Assembly: GCA_037447655.1 (NCBI GenBank)
Contig: JBBHKE010001099.1
Coordinates: 130,818-194,817 of the forward strand
Direction: 5' to 3'
Length of the DNA: 64,000 nt
Origin: Zygnema cylindricum
Taxonomy: Eukaryota > Streptophyta > Zygnematophyceae > Zygnematales > Zygnemataceae
Shown: positions 17,054-33,083 of the stretch, piece by piece
Layout: the number at the start of each line of letters is the position of its first letter
Numbering within the stretch: position 1 is the stretch's first letter
Made by a program: the position numbers and the translations under genes
The notes under the pieces: model-generated
What the model was told of the DNA's origin: nothing
What the model saw: the letters and a program-made list of their open reading frames with translations, nothing else
Database searches by the model: none

Positions 17054-17755
17054 GTTGCCAAACGGACCGGAAAAGGAGTGAGCTTGGAGCAAGAGAGATA
17101 AACGAGGGAGGGAGAGAGAGAGAGGAGATGGGCGAGGTGTGATTCAAAACATCGACTGAGGACGGACTGCAATTCGGAAAATGGCAGTCCCTCGGTTTTC
17201 TTCCAGTTCCGCACTACGGTAAAGGAGCTTTTGGTTTTGGCCCGTTTAAACGCAGATTTTGTTGAAAAACCAGTTTGACTTGAAATGTGACTCGACTACA
17301 GTACAGTACAGTACAGTACAGCACAGTACAGTACAGTACAGTACTTGTCCTGTGGTCAACTGCGTTTGGATGAGCGTCAACCGCATTTCTTGGAGAATTG
17401 AACCACGTGTGAACGCTTTTGCCGCTACACTCTATATAGTTGCGTGTTCAAATCTTGCAAACTTCGGATTTTCAGTCCATATTTTTCATGAAAGCGAACA
17501 TTTCTGATTTTCTTCGTGTAATTTTCTTGAGCTTCAGCGTATGAACAATATTGAAGACGTCGAACACGACAAGAGGAAGTTTATTTTACCTCCGCCTGGT
17601 TTTTGATTTTACAGTTCGGTACAGTACTACTTCATTTCCAGTACTGTACCGTTATGTACAACTCTACTCTACAGTACTGTACTGTAGCACCCTATCCGAT
17701 TACCATTCTCACTTCGATTTCATTTTAGGTTCCGAAGCTCCTTCGTGCGAAAGCC
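17054..17755. promoter_or_regulatory. Shared upstream region of PRUNE-like and Z-ISO genes
   Basis: About 700 bp separate the two divergent start codons. The stretch contains a pentanucleotide array and a candidate TATA box (TATATAG, about 17434) on the plus strand, about 320 bp before the Z-ISO ATG. Promoter function is inferred from position only. Confidence 0.45.
17298..17345. repeat. (ACAGT)n pentanucleotide repeat
   Basis: Roughly nine consecutive ACAGT units with one altered unit. The AGTAC/GTACT words are self-complementary and recur at about 17637-17690 (CAGTACTGTAC), so the two places can pair across the intergenic region. Confidence 0.85.
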
Positions 17756-19894
17756 ATGGCTGCCGTGGCGGGTCTGTGTCCCAAAAGTGCCGCTGACGTG
17801 GTTTTTTCCAATAGTGAACCTCGCGCGACCTGGCTTTGCAGCGGCAAAAACCTACCACGTTCCCTTTTCCTCGCTCCTCGACCATGCCGGCCACTGCTGA
17901 GTATTGCCACGTCGGGGCATATTAGACAACCTCCATTGCGACAGCCCCAGTGGGTTCGTGCGGCACTACCAACTCAGCAAGAAAAAGAGGAGCTGGAAGA
18001 TGACGTGGCAGCTATTGCCCTTGTTGGCGAGGACGCAGGTGTGTTTGACTGGACAAAGGAGAGCACAAAATCGTGGCTGGCCTTCTCCGCAGTGCTGGCG
18101 GTGGTTCTAGTAGCCCTCTATTACATCTGGCTTGACCCCAATACCGGCTTTGGCGGCTCGTTTCTCGATGTAGTCGCCTCCTTTTCGGGCGGCAGTAAGG
18201 AGGTAGGCAGCTCTGTGGTTCCGAACTCGTTAATTGCTCTGCTGTCAGCTGCCATGGCCGGAAGTCTTGTGACGGTCAAAAGTCGTGACGAATTATGGAG
18301 ATATGTTTTCTTCTTCTTGCTTTAACGGCGAACAGTCTAGATTTTCGTCTTCGTTGGAGTCACTTTTTTGACGCCATTAGCATACAGTGCCTGTGGAGTA
18401 ACCTCTTATTGTAACTCATTCGCCTAATTGAGTATGAGTATAGGAATATGTTTCTTATGTCACAGGGCAAGCATGAATCGCAGACGATTGAATACCAGAG
18501 TGGACTCATATGCCAGTTGAAAAACATTATTTTGATTCAATGCATTGCAACTTTGTAACCACGCAGTGTTTTTTTATTTATTTTATCTTGTAAAGGCAAA
18601 AACTAAATTTAATCCACAGTGTTCCATGTATTGGAAACTGTAAGTCTAATCAAATTAATGAGTGTTATTAGAGTTCATCTCATGCTTACTGACTCAGTCC
18701 GCTGGCATCTTTTGCAGGTGGAAATGCTTCTTGTTCTCACCATTTTTGCGATTGTGCACAGTGGAGGAGCAGCTTTGCGTTCCTCTGCAGAGAAAATTAT
18801 CGGTGAACGTGCGTACCGTGTGCTGTTTGCCGGCATCTCACTGCCTCTGGCGGTTACTGCTGTGGTGGGCTTCTTGAACGAAAGTGATGCTGGTGGTTGC
18901 AGCAGCGCCTTTAGAAATCTATAGTTGTCAGTGGTTGTGTGCTCTGCTCGTGCATTTATGTCATTTTAACGGGGAGCCGGTTGCCCGGCAATTTTGCTGC
19001 AGGTGTTCTTCATCAGCCATCGCTACGACGGTGTGCAGCTTTGGCAACTTCGAACAGTTCCTGGCCTCCATGAGTTTGTGTGGCTGCTATCCTTTATCTC
19101 TTTTTTCTTCCTGTATCCTTCGACCTTCAACTTGCTTGAAGTGGCAGCTGTGGACAAGCCTAAGGTGCATTTATGGGAGACTGGAATTATGAGGATCACA
19201 CGCCATCCACAGGTGTGAGTCGCTCCTCTTTCCTGCTAGCTTTTGCTGTAGTTGTGGAGCATTGGAACCGCTGCAAAGTGATTATCGGTGCTTCCGCAAG
19301 TAACCTTTTGTGTGTCAGTAATTTGTGTCAGCCATTTTTATCAGTGAATAAAGATGCTAGAAATCAGCATTTGGTACCCAACAAGATTTTAAAGTTCAGA
19401 GTAACCTTAGTTGTTGTAGGCTGGTGCTTCTTAGCGAACAAGAAAACACTTGGATTGCTGGCTGTTTGTGCCAACTGACAGGCGCTAGCTTAATCGTATG
19501 TGTGGTAGCAAAAGACCTGTTTGCCATCTGTGACTGAAAGATTCCTTGGATTCTGCAGATGGCGGGTCAGCTCATCTGGTGTGTGGCACACACATTATGG
19601 ATTGGAAACTCCTTTACTCTTGTCACTTCTCTGGGATTGTGTGCACACCATGCTTTTGGTGTATGGCATGGTGACCAGCGTCTCGCCCGCAAATATGGTG
19701 CAGCTTTCGAGGAGGTGAAAGAGCGCACAAGCATTGTCCCTTTTGCTGCAATTATGGATGGCAGACAAAAACTGCCTCCCGATTACTATCGAGAGTTTGT
19801 GAGAGTGCCGTATTTTGTAATCATTGCAGTAACATTAGGAGCGTATTTCAGTCACCCGCTAATGCAGCTAGGCAGTTATTCGCTGCATTGGTAA
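17756..19894 (+). CDS. Z-ISO: 15-cis-zeta-carotene isomerase, plastid
   Basis: Heme-dependent membrane enzyme that isomerises the 15-cis bond of zeta-carotene between phytoene desaturase and zeta-carotene desaturase in plastids. Four exons, 17756-18202, 18718-18864, 19003-19212 and 19559-19894, give 1,140 nt (379 aa), close to the known ~370 residues. The N-terminus is rich in Ala/Ser/Arg and looks like a transit peptide. After it come the NnrU-like membrane domain blocks: AIVHSGGAALR (first candidate heme His), GERAYRVLFAGISLPLAV, HRYDGVQLWQL, YPSTFNLLEVAAVDKPK, ETGIMRITRHPQ, AHTLWIGN, and RTSIVPFAAIMDGRQKLP. The protein ends MQLGSYSLHW. The donor after GCTGTG at 18864 is chosen because it restores the family spacing before FFISHRYDG. 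Several hydrophobic segments are consistent with an integral membrane protein. Confidence 0.95.
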
Positions 19895-20671
19895 ATGGCC
19901 ATGATCTACCCACAGAAAACCCGCTCCACGAAACCTATTTAGGTTGTATTGCCCGGATTGTTGCCATTGACCATGTCAGACCTCAACTGATTTATATGAA
20001 TGCCTCGACATAAAACATGCTCGACATAGTTGACCAGCGAAGTTGAAGCATCATCGAATTTAGTGTCCGTGGTTGTTGACCTCTGCTGCCTTCTTTCGAT
20101 AGACGATGTTACCCTCTGTTGCACGATTTTATTTATTCTTGCAGTTTTCCGTGAGGTTTAGGTCCTGAGGATGTGATTATGACTGCTGGACTGCTGTCCT
20201 TGTAGTATACTCTGAATATGTAGGACCATAATTGTTGAGTGCAAGGGTGATTGTTGTCCAAATTTTGTCCAAGTTAGCTAGTACTGTTTTGCAGCTATTG
20301 CGTGAAGACTTTAGATGTAGATTTTCACACTGGCCTCAAAGTACTAGTTTTAGTAGATGAATCAAAGTTCACCCTTGTACAGTTTGTGGCCTTTTATGTG
20401 GTGGCTCAATTGGTTCAGATGCACAAGAGAAACTGTGACAAGCAGAGTTACCTTGAAATTCTGTTCACCTTTCTTCCATGTGTTGTTTTTGTCTGGTTGC
20501 ACATGTGGTTTTTTTTTGTTGATTCGTATGCTTTGTTTTCGTCATCGGGCCGCTTAAAATAAGCAGCACTAGTCATTGCTTCTGATTCTATGCTTCTGAT
20601 TTGAGTTCTTGAAGGTGTATATAAATATAATTAATTATTTTATTATCCTGACATTTTCTAATTTTTCATCA
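19895..20671. other. 3' flank of Z-ISO, no further gene seen
   Basis: T-rich sequence expected to include the Z-ISO 3' untranslated region. Short reading frames near 20300-20560 have no family features. The right end is AT-rich leader for the first tRNA gene. Confidence 0.5.
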
Positions 20672-20744
20672 GCCGACCTAGCTCAGCTGGTAGAGCGCCA
20701 GGCTTTTAACCTGGTGGTCGTGGGTTCGAGCCCCACGGTCGGCG
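20672..20744 (+). tRNA. trnK-UUU: tRNA-Lys (UUU), copy 1
   Basis: A 73-nt cloverleaf without intron. Acceptor stem GCCGACC pairs with GGTCGGC and G is the discriminator base. The anticodon arm CCAGG-CTTTTAA-CCTGG carries TTT at 20705-20707. The T arm has GTGGGTTCGAGCCCCAC with an intact B box, and the D arm AGCTCAGCTGGTAGAGC holds the A box. The CCA is not encoded, as in nuclear genes, and a T-rich stretch lies about 16 nt downstream. A second, identical copy lies 342 bp downstream. Confidence 0.97.
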
Positions 20745-21086
20745 TGTCGAGTGTATATCTTTTCCTTTACTTTTACTCACTTCATTTTTCGATACATTTT
20801 TTACCCTACATCGTGTATTGCCATAAGAGAATGTTTTTCTCGCCACTTAAAACATATTTTTTCCGTGGACTTTTTTGTCAAATTAAAAATCTGACGGTAA
20901 CGACGAAGGAAGATTCTCTGAGACCTTCCGATTGTCGGCCTCCAATCGAAAATCGAGCACGTCGGCACGGGAGAAAAGATGTCTATGTGGTGAAAAAAAA
21001 TAGATATTATGGTTAATAAAATGTATTTTTAATGTAATAAATTTTTTTTATAGTTATTATATAAAAATCCACTCAAATAATAACAA

Positions 21087-21159
21087 GCCGACCTAGCTCA
21101 GCTGGTAGAGCGCCAGGCTTTTAACCTGGTGGTCGTGGGTTCGAGCCCCACGGTCGGCG
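21087..21159 (+). tRNA. trnK-UUU: tRNA-Lys (UUU), copy 2
   Basis: Identical over all 73 nt to the copy at 20672-20744, with the same strand and anticodon. The flanking sequences differ, apart from AT-rich leaders, so the duplication is either old with gene conversion or involved little more than the gene. T runs follow about 17-25 nt downstream. Confidence 0.97.
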
Positions 21160-21515
21160 ATTTATTTTCATGAATATTTTTTCGTAGTATTGCACTTTTC
21201 GATGTCAATAGCTACAGTGCTGCAGAGATCGACCCGCTGCAAGCATAATAGTCCAAATTCTGGGGCTGTTCTCGAGTCTTGAGTCGCCTTGTCATCAAAA
21301 GGAGATCGTATTCAGCTCTGGCTCTGGATTGCAGAGATCTACCTGAGTACCTACCTGAGTACCTACCTTTACATCTCGACACTGAAGACTGTTTTTGTGG
21401 TGCCGTGCTTGTGGTTGCCTAAGCTGGTGCTTTGTCAGTTCACTCCCACTCCCACTCCCACTCCTTCCAGCACTACCCTCCTGCTACCTCGCCTGCCCCC
21501 ACGCTCTCTGCAGCT

Positions 21516-23877
21516 ATGGGAGCTATGGCGGTCGCCCTCCTCGTTTGGATCTACGCAGCAGGTGCCATGGCGCAGCAGATGGCAGTTGCCGACAGTGAGT
21601 GTCTCCAACCGCACTCACATCCTGTCCATGCTGGCTGCCATGTTCTTCACTCTGCCAGCCAATCACTAGTCTTTTTCGCACGTGTTTGGCAGGAGCTTCT
21701 ATCAAAACGTGGCTAAGCGGACTTTCGAATCCCTCGGCTGTCAAAATCTTGAATTGCGACAATCTCCATTTCTTCTGCTTCCCCAGCGGCCGCGTCAAGT
21801 CCATGTGAGAGCGCCTGTGGCAAGGCGTGTGCAGTCTGTAGCGTGACATGTGTCGCACTCCCTGCAGCCGTAGTCAATGCTGCGCCCGGTGTGGCCAATG
21901 GGAGCCAAGCTGCTTGTTAGTGTTGATGACGGGAATTGTGACGCGTGTGCTGACGTGGCTGCAGATACCTGAGCGGGATGAACCTGGCGGGTCCTCTGGC
22001 ACCCTCCCTCGGCAAACTCACCTCCCTCAACGGCTTGTGAGCAACGGAACTGCCGCATGGAACGCCATTGGGGAGGATGTGTGGGACTGCGGGGTGCCCT
22101 ATGTATGACCCATTGACGGATTTTGATGGTTTTGAAGCTAGGGGAGGAGGGGGAGGGGATGGCAGGGTCTTGCAGAACAACAAACTGACTGGAGGGATTC
22201 CTTCAAGCTTCGAGAAACTGACGAATCTGAAAGTATTGTAAAGCCATAATTTTTCTCCTCAGAATTCAAGACTTTCTTTTTCGGCATCGTGTGTTACTCA
22301 TTTGCACACATTGGGAATGCCAGCCAGTTTTTTTTTTTACATTTTTGTTTTTTTTTGTGTTTATTTGTTGGACATTCAGATGGGGTGTGGATAGACTTTT
22401 GTTTTGAGTCCATAAATGGGCAAGTCGGGAGTTTCAAGGAAAATTATATTTGAAATTCACTCACGCGATAGTAATATGAGAAACTGTATCAATCACACAA
22501 TTCTGACATGTAAAAGTTTTGCAATTTTTTGTATGATTGTTATGATTAGCAACAGTAATGTGAGTAATTTTTTTATAAATTATTCCCCCATAAGGGACCC
22601 TTACCAAACTTGGTGGATGCTGATGTGGCAGATTCTTGAACAACAATAAATTTAGTGGAATCATCCCATCTGGCATCGGCAAATTGACCAATCTGGAATA
22701 CGTGTAAGGCACCCCTGAAAAAAAAAAAAAAAAAGGGATAAGAAAAAAATGTTGTTGGACCGTTCATATCCTGAATAGTCCTAAACTCGAGAGAAAGCAA
22801 CAAAAATGCTCAATTTTTTGCGACAATGTATTCGTGGGTTTTTGTAAAATCACCTCACTTCACGACGTTTTAATTTTACGGCTAGAAGCATTTTCTTTGC
22901 AATGCCATACCACTGGGTATAAGCTACATGAAAAAAACTTTTGAACTTATATTCAGAATGTTAAGATGACGGATGAGTACAGATGGGGATATGGGTTTCA
23001 GGAATTTGGCTGACAATTCATTCGGTGGACTCCTTCCGATATCCGGTTCTCGAATGAAGAAGCTTACTTCTTTGTAAGTCCATTTTTTGGATTGGCTATG
23101 GTTTTGGATGCTGACTTCTGTCCAAATATGACCACTCTATGTGCATTCTCAATCTCCATTGGTGGTAAATGACAAAAATGAGGAATCAAGGACAAAATAT
23201 GACCAAGTGAGTCAATAACAGACTGTAATTCAGGGAAATTTGTTTCCAGTGAACCAAAGGACCAAAATGATGTAACAGTGAAGTTTTCAATGAATGACCA
23301 CACCTGAAGGGAGCACAAATGAATAGTATGCGTACGTTGTACCAAAAAACACACTACATAATCAACAGTAATTCACACATATGCACAACAACCATTCGGA
23401 CCAACTTTTACTTCCTCCTTTCAGCATTATGTATAATATTCACTTGAACCAAACATTTATCTCCAAACCAACCGTTTACCTTCTCCTCCTTTCAGTACCA
23501 TTTATTACAATTAAAACCAATTTTTACCTTTTCTCTTCTTGAATCTGTTATTTACAACAACTACTCACCTTGTATTCTCTCTTTCTTCCAGTGTTATATA
23601 CAGCAACTTCTTCAGTGGAGTGAGCGTGAGTCGGAGCCTTCCAACGTGCAAAGATTTGGGAGGCAACTGCTTGGTTGGCAGTTTCCTGCCGCGGGGCTGC
23701 AGCCAATCCAAGCAAAGGCCGGCAAGTGTCTGCAAAGCCTACTGCGGGGCATCGCAGAAGGGGGGCATTTGTGGGGGCCATGGAAGCTGTGTTTTAAAAT
23801 CTAAAAAGACCTACAGTTGCCAGTGTTCCAAGGGCTTCAACAACAAGAAGAACCCTTTCACTTGTGTGAAAAATTGA
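21516..23877 (+). CDS. Secreted leucine-rich-repeat protein with EGF-like C-terminus
   Basis: Seven exons: 21516-21594, 21693-21804, 21965-22036, 22166-22237, 22632-22703, 23002-23073 and 23592-23877. They total 765 nt (254 aa) in frame. The product starts with a hydrophobic signal peptide (MGAMAVALLVWIYAAGAMA). A short cap follows, with WLSGLSNPSAV and GRVKSIYL, as in plant LRR N-terminal domains. Four plant-type LRRs (for example NNKLTGGIPSSFEKLTNL) follow, then a Cys-rich tail with ICGGHGSCV and YSCQCSKGF resembling an EGF-like domain. Each LRR is one 72-nt exon and all internal introns between LRRs are phase 2. No transmembrane or kinase domain follows the stop, so it is probably apoplastic. 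The cap lacks a clear paired-Cys motif, and one LRR (NLADNSFGGLLPISGSR) is irregular. No ligand or partner can be named. Confidence 0.8.
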
Positions 23878-25147
23878 GAGAGAAGCATCAGGGATGTTTT
23901 CTGTTTTGTGTACAGATAGGTGCGTTGGAAGAAACAAATTATGAGGGGAGAAATGATTAGAGAGGGAGTGAAGAGGGGTTGCAGGAGGAGAGGTGTTTGT
24001 GGTACGCGTGGAAGGAAGGAAGGAGTAAGGTGTGTGGGGAGGGCGTGTCGGTCAGTGAGATGGGGGGAGACTGACAAAAACGGATTAGTGTTGTCAATGA
24101 AAGGAAAAAATACAAAGAGACGTAAATAGTCTTCCAGAGTCCGCATTAGCAATATTGCCGACCTCCAAACGGTTCCTCGTTCTCGTTTGTGGCTCAAAAG
24201 AGAAGTCGGAGTATTCACGGCGTTTTGAAATGTTTTCCAAGAGCCTTACGACAGTGAAGGCGGCGACTGATTGTGCGTGAACTGTCGCATCGTTTGATGG
24301 AAGAGCGTTTGATGAAAGCTAGAGGTGGACACACACTGAAGGGATTTCTGAGTAGACCTCTTACTTGGCTAATACGTATTCGATAGTTATATAGTTATTT
24401 ATCCTTGGAGAAGTGCGGACATTATAATTTAAATTAAAATGGCTTTTAAAAAATGCAATTTTTTTGGTCATTTAACTTTTGCATAAATTCTGGGTTTGGG
24501 GGCATAGTAGACCTAGTTGGATTGTAATTCTTTGCTTTCCTGTATTGCTGCATTATTGGGCTGACTGTTTCAAAATTTAATCACCCCATCTTTTTCTATT
24601 GCCGAAAAGGCAAGGAAAGGGCAAAACGAGGTGTATATTTATCAGTACTTTCATCGTGCATCCATATTTTCTGATGGTACTCGTAAAATCACAAACCTCA
24701 CAATAGAAACTTGCCAGAACCCGGTTGCTGACCACAGCAGAAATGCAATGACCCAACTTCTCCAAGATGGCATAAAACTATGGCCAGCTTCAAGAGGTAA
24801 CCATTGACTGGATATGCACCTTATTAACAGACTAAAAATGAATAAATTGCAAATGGCGTAATCGGTGTCTGGCTGAGGCCAGTATCGTTTTAAATGGACT
24901 TGAACAAATGAACTACAAATATTTCTGTCAACCACCCTCAGGTTCAAACCATAGTTAAAAGTATTTGGCAATTTTTTAGAAACCTGACGGGTTCGATTCT
25001 ACACTCTACGTTAAATAATCTTTGACAATTTCTAACAAGCAAAAAACTGTATTATAAAACTACTCGTTGGAACTTCATTTGACAGTATCAGCATATGTTC
25101 CCAGAACAAATCAATTCAGTTCTGTCTACTTCACAGCCTACATACTT
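23878..25147. other. Intergenic DNA, no gene seen
   Basis: The first part is probably the 3' untranslated region of the LRR-EGF gene, purine-rich to about 24.1 kb. The rest is AT-rich with only short unsupported reading frames. Confidence 0.5.
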
Positions 25148-25277
25148 GTGCTCCATCTGGTTCTCCATGTGCTCCATCTGGTTCTCCATGTGCTCCATCT
25201 GGTTCTCCATGTGCTCCATCTGGTTCTCCATGTGCTCCATCTGGTTCTCCATGTGCTCCATCTGGTTCTCCATGTGC
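25148..25277. repeat. 21-bp minisatellite, six copies
   Basis: Unit TGCTCCATCTGGTTCTCCAT plus one base, six near-perfect tandem copies and a partial seventh. The period is a multiple of three, so both strands stay open (heptapeptide MCSIWFS forward, MENQMEH reverse). There is no sign of a gene around it. Confidence 0.95.
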
Positions 25278-25310
25278 TCACTTCACCTGGTCCCTCTTGT
25301 TTCAAACTCT

Positions 25311-25594
25311 CTTTTAGGCCACATTTTCTTTTAGGCCACATTTTCTTTTAGGCCACATCTTCTTTTAGGCCACATTTTCTTTTAAGGGACTTACTTTCAA
25401 GGGACTCTTTCTTTCAAGGGACTTTTTCTTTCAAGGGACTCTTTTTTTTTCGAGGGACTCTTTTTTTTTCGAGGGACTCTTTTCCTTTCAAGGGACCTTT
25501 TCTTTCAAGGGGACTTTTTCTTTCAAGGGACTTTTTCTTTCAAGGGGACTTTTTCTTTCAAGGGGACTTTTTCTTTCAAGGGACTTTTTCTTTA
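25311..25594. repeat. 17-18-bp minisatellites (two related arrays)
   Basis: Four copies of a 17-bp unit CTTTTAGGCCACATTTT (25311-25378) pass directly into about a dozen copies of a 17-18-bp unit TTTCAAGGGACTTTTTC with variants. The shared period and T-rich framework suggest one array that changed sequence. No gene. Confidence 0.9.
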
Positions 25595-25799
25595 AGGCTT
25601 TGTTTTCCACATGTTTCTCAGGCAGTACCTCAAGTCCATCCTTCATCACTCTCATCGCCCTTTTTGTTCTAGCAAGAATGCTGGGTCTTTCAGGGATCCT
25701 CTTTCAGAGATCCTTCTCTTTTAAGTTCATATTGTTAAATTTAAAATATTCTTCCTTAATTCTTTTACAATTGCGAGAGCTGGTCCTATGTAGCATCGT

Positions 25800-25955
25800 C
25801 ATCAAAGGGCATCACAGGCTATCATAGGCCACCATAGGGCATCGTAAGGCTTCATCGGGCGTCAAAGAGCAGCTTAAGGCATCACATAGCATCATATGGC
25901 ATCATAGGGCAGGGCATCACAAGGTATCCTAGAATCCTAGGGCAATCCTACACAA
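25800..25955. repeat. Short degenerate GGCATCATA tandem repeat
   Basis: A run of roughly 9-bp units on the theme GGCATCATA/GGCATCACA with many variants, following the minisatellites after about 200 bp of ordinary sequence. No coding meaning. Confidence 0.8.
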
Positions 25956-26557
25956 CATCGCAAGAATTGTGAAACAACAATTAATGCGTGACTTTTCCAA
26001 GTAGACCCCAACCGGTACTGTGGAGAACTACTATGAACTGGCACGCAATAGTTATGCCACACAAATACACGAGTTAAAATTTGCCCAAATTGCCTTTTTT
26101 GTCTGAATTTTTTTCCCTTCTTGCCATGGTGCAACTATTCTTGTAAAAATGCAGTGACTATCGAGTGAACAGATTCAAGACAATACAAGAGTATGTGTAG
26201 GAAAGACATGGCACCTAACACCAAACCTTTAGATCTCTTCTCAAAAACCACAAAATTGCAAAAAAAAAAAACATTAGTAAGGAAACTTGAACTTTGATAC
26301 AAACAATGTACGGATACCAATGTTGAGGTCATTCCGATTCCATACACACTGGTAGGAAGCCTGAATACAGGTTTTACCTTTCACGCTATAACATCAACCT
26401 TCTTATATTAACATCAGTTCAGCAACTCCTCCTTGCTTGTAGCATCTTTCAAAGGACCGGAGCAAGAGGCTGAACCAATCACAGCCTCATTTTCGTTCAA
26501 ATCCTCATTGCCATTCCACACACAATGTCCAATCACGATGGTTATCTCTCGTCCACA

Positions 26558-32735
<6,178 letters not shown>

Positions 32736-33083
32736 GGCGGTCGGCAGAGACGACGTGAAGGAGGCAGGCAGACAACCTTCAGTGCCAAACTGCAGCTTCA
32801 CATAGAGAACGAAATAGAAATTTCATGCGGCCGCAAGAAACAAGCAGCAACAAAATTCTACGGGATGGAGAATTTTCGCAAAGTATGCTGATTTCGTGCG
32901 ACCTCCGCACAAAATGTCCGCACTTTTGCATCATAGCTTCTTTCCTCTTGATTAATGATGGACATCATCTTCGCTGCACTTGCTTGGGTTGCAGTCACCA
33001 AGCCAATGCAGCTTCGCATACAGGAGAAACGTTAACTTGATTAGGCGCCCTATTTGGAAAATACACAAATCTGACCTCTGCCC
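32736..33083. promoter_or_regulatory. Compact bidirectional promoter region (MAP2 / TRM2A)
   Basis: Only 348 bp separate the divergent start codons of methionine aminopeptidase 2 and the tRNA methyltransferase. Both 5' leaders and both core promoters must fit here or share it. No TATA box is obvious. Function is inferred from gene orientation. Confidence 0.5.

Noticed and set aside
20302-20562. Hydrophobic ORF downstream of Z-ISO
   Set aside because: No splice signals, homology or codon pattern; T-rich 3' flank gives hydrophobic frames by composition.
25088-25351. Long repetitive ORFs encoding MENQMEH or MCSIWFS heptads
   Set aside because: Pure consequence of a 21-bp minisatellite whose period is divisible by three; no other gene features.
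25148-25594. Regular repeats considered as a CRISPR-like array
   Set aside because: Head-to-tail repeats with no unique spacers, in a eukaryotic nuclear genome.
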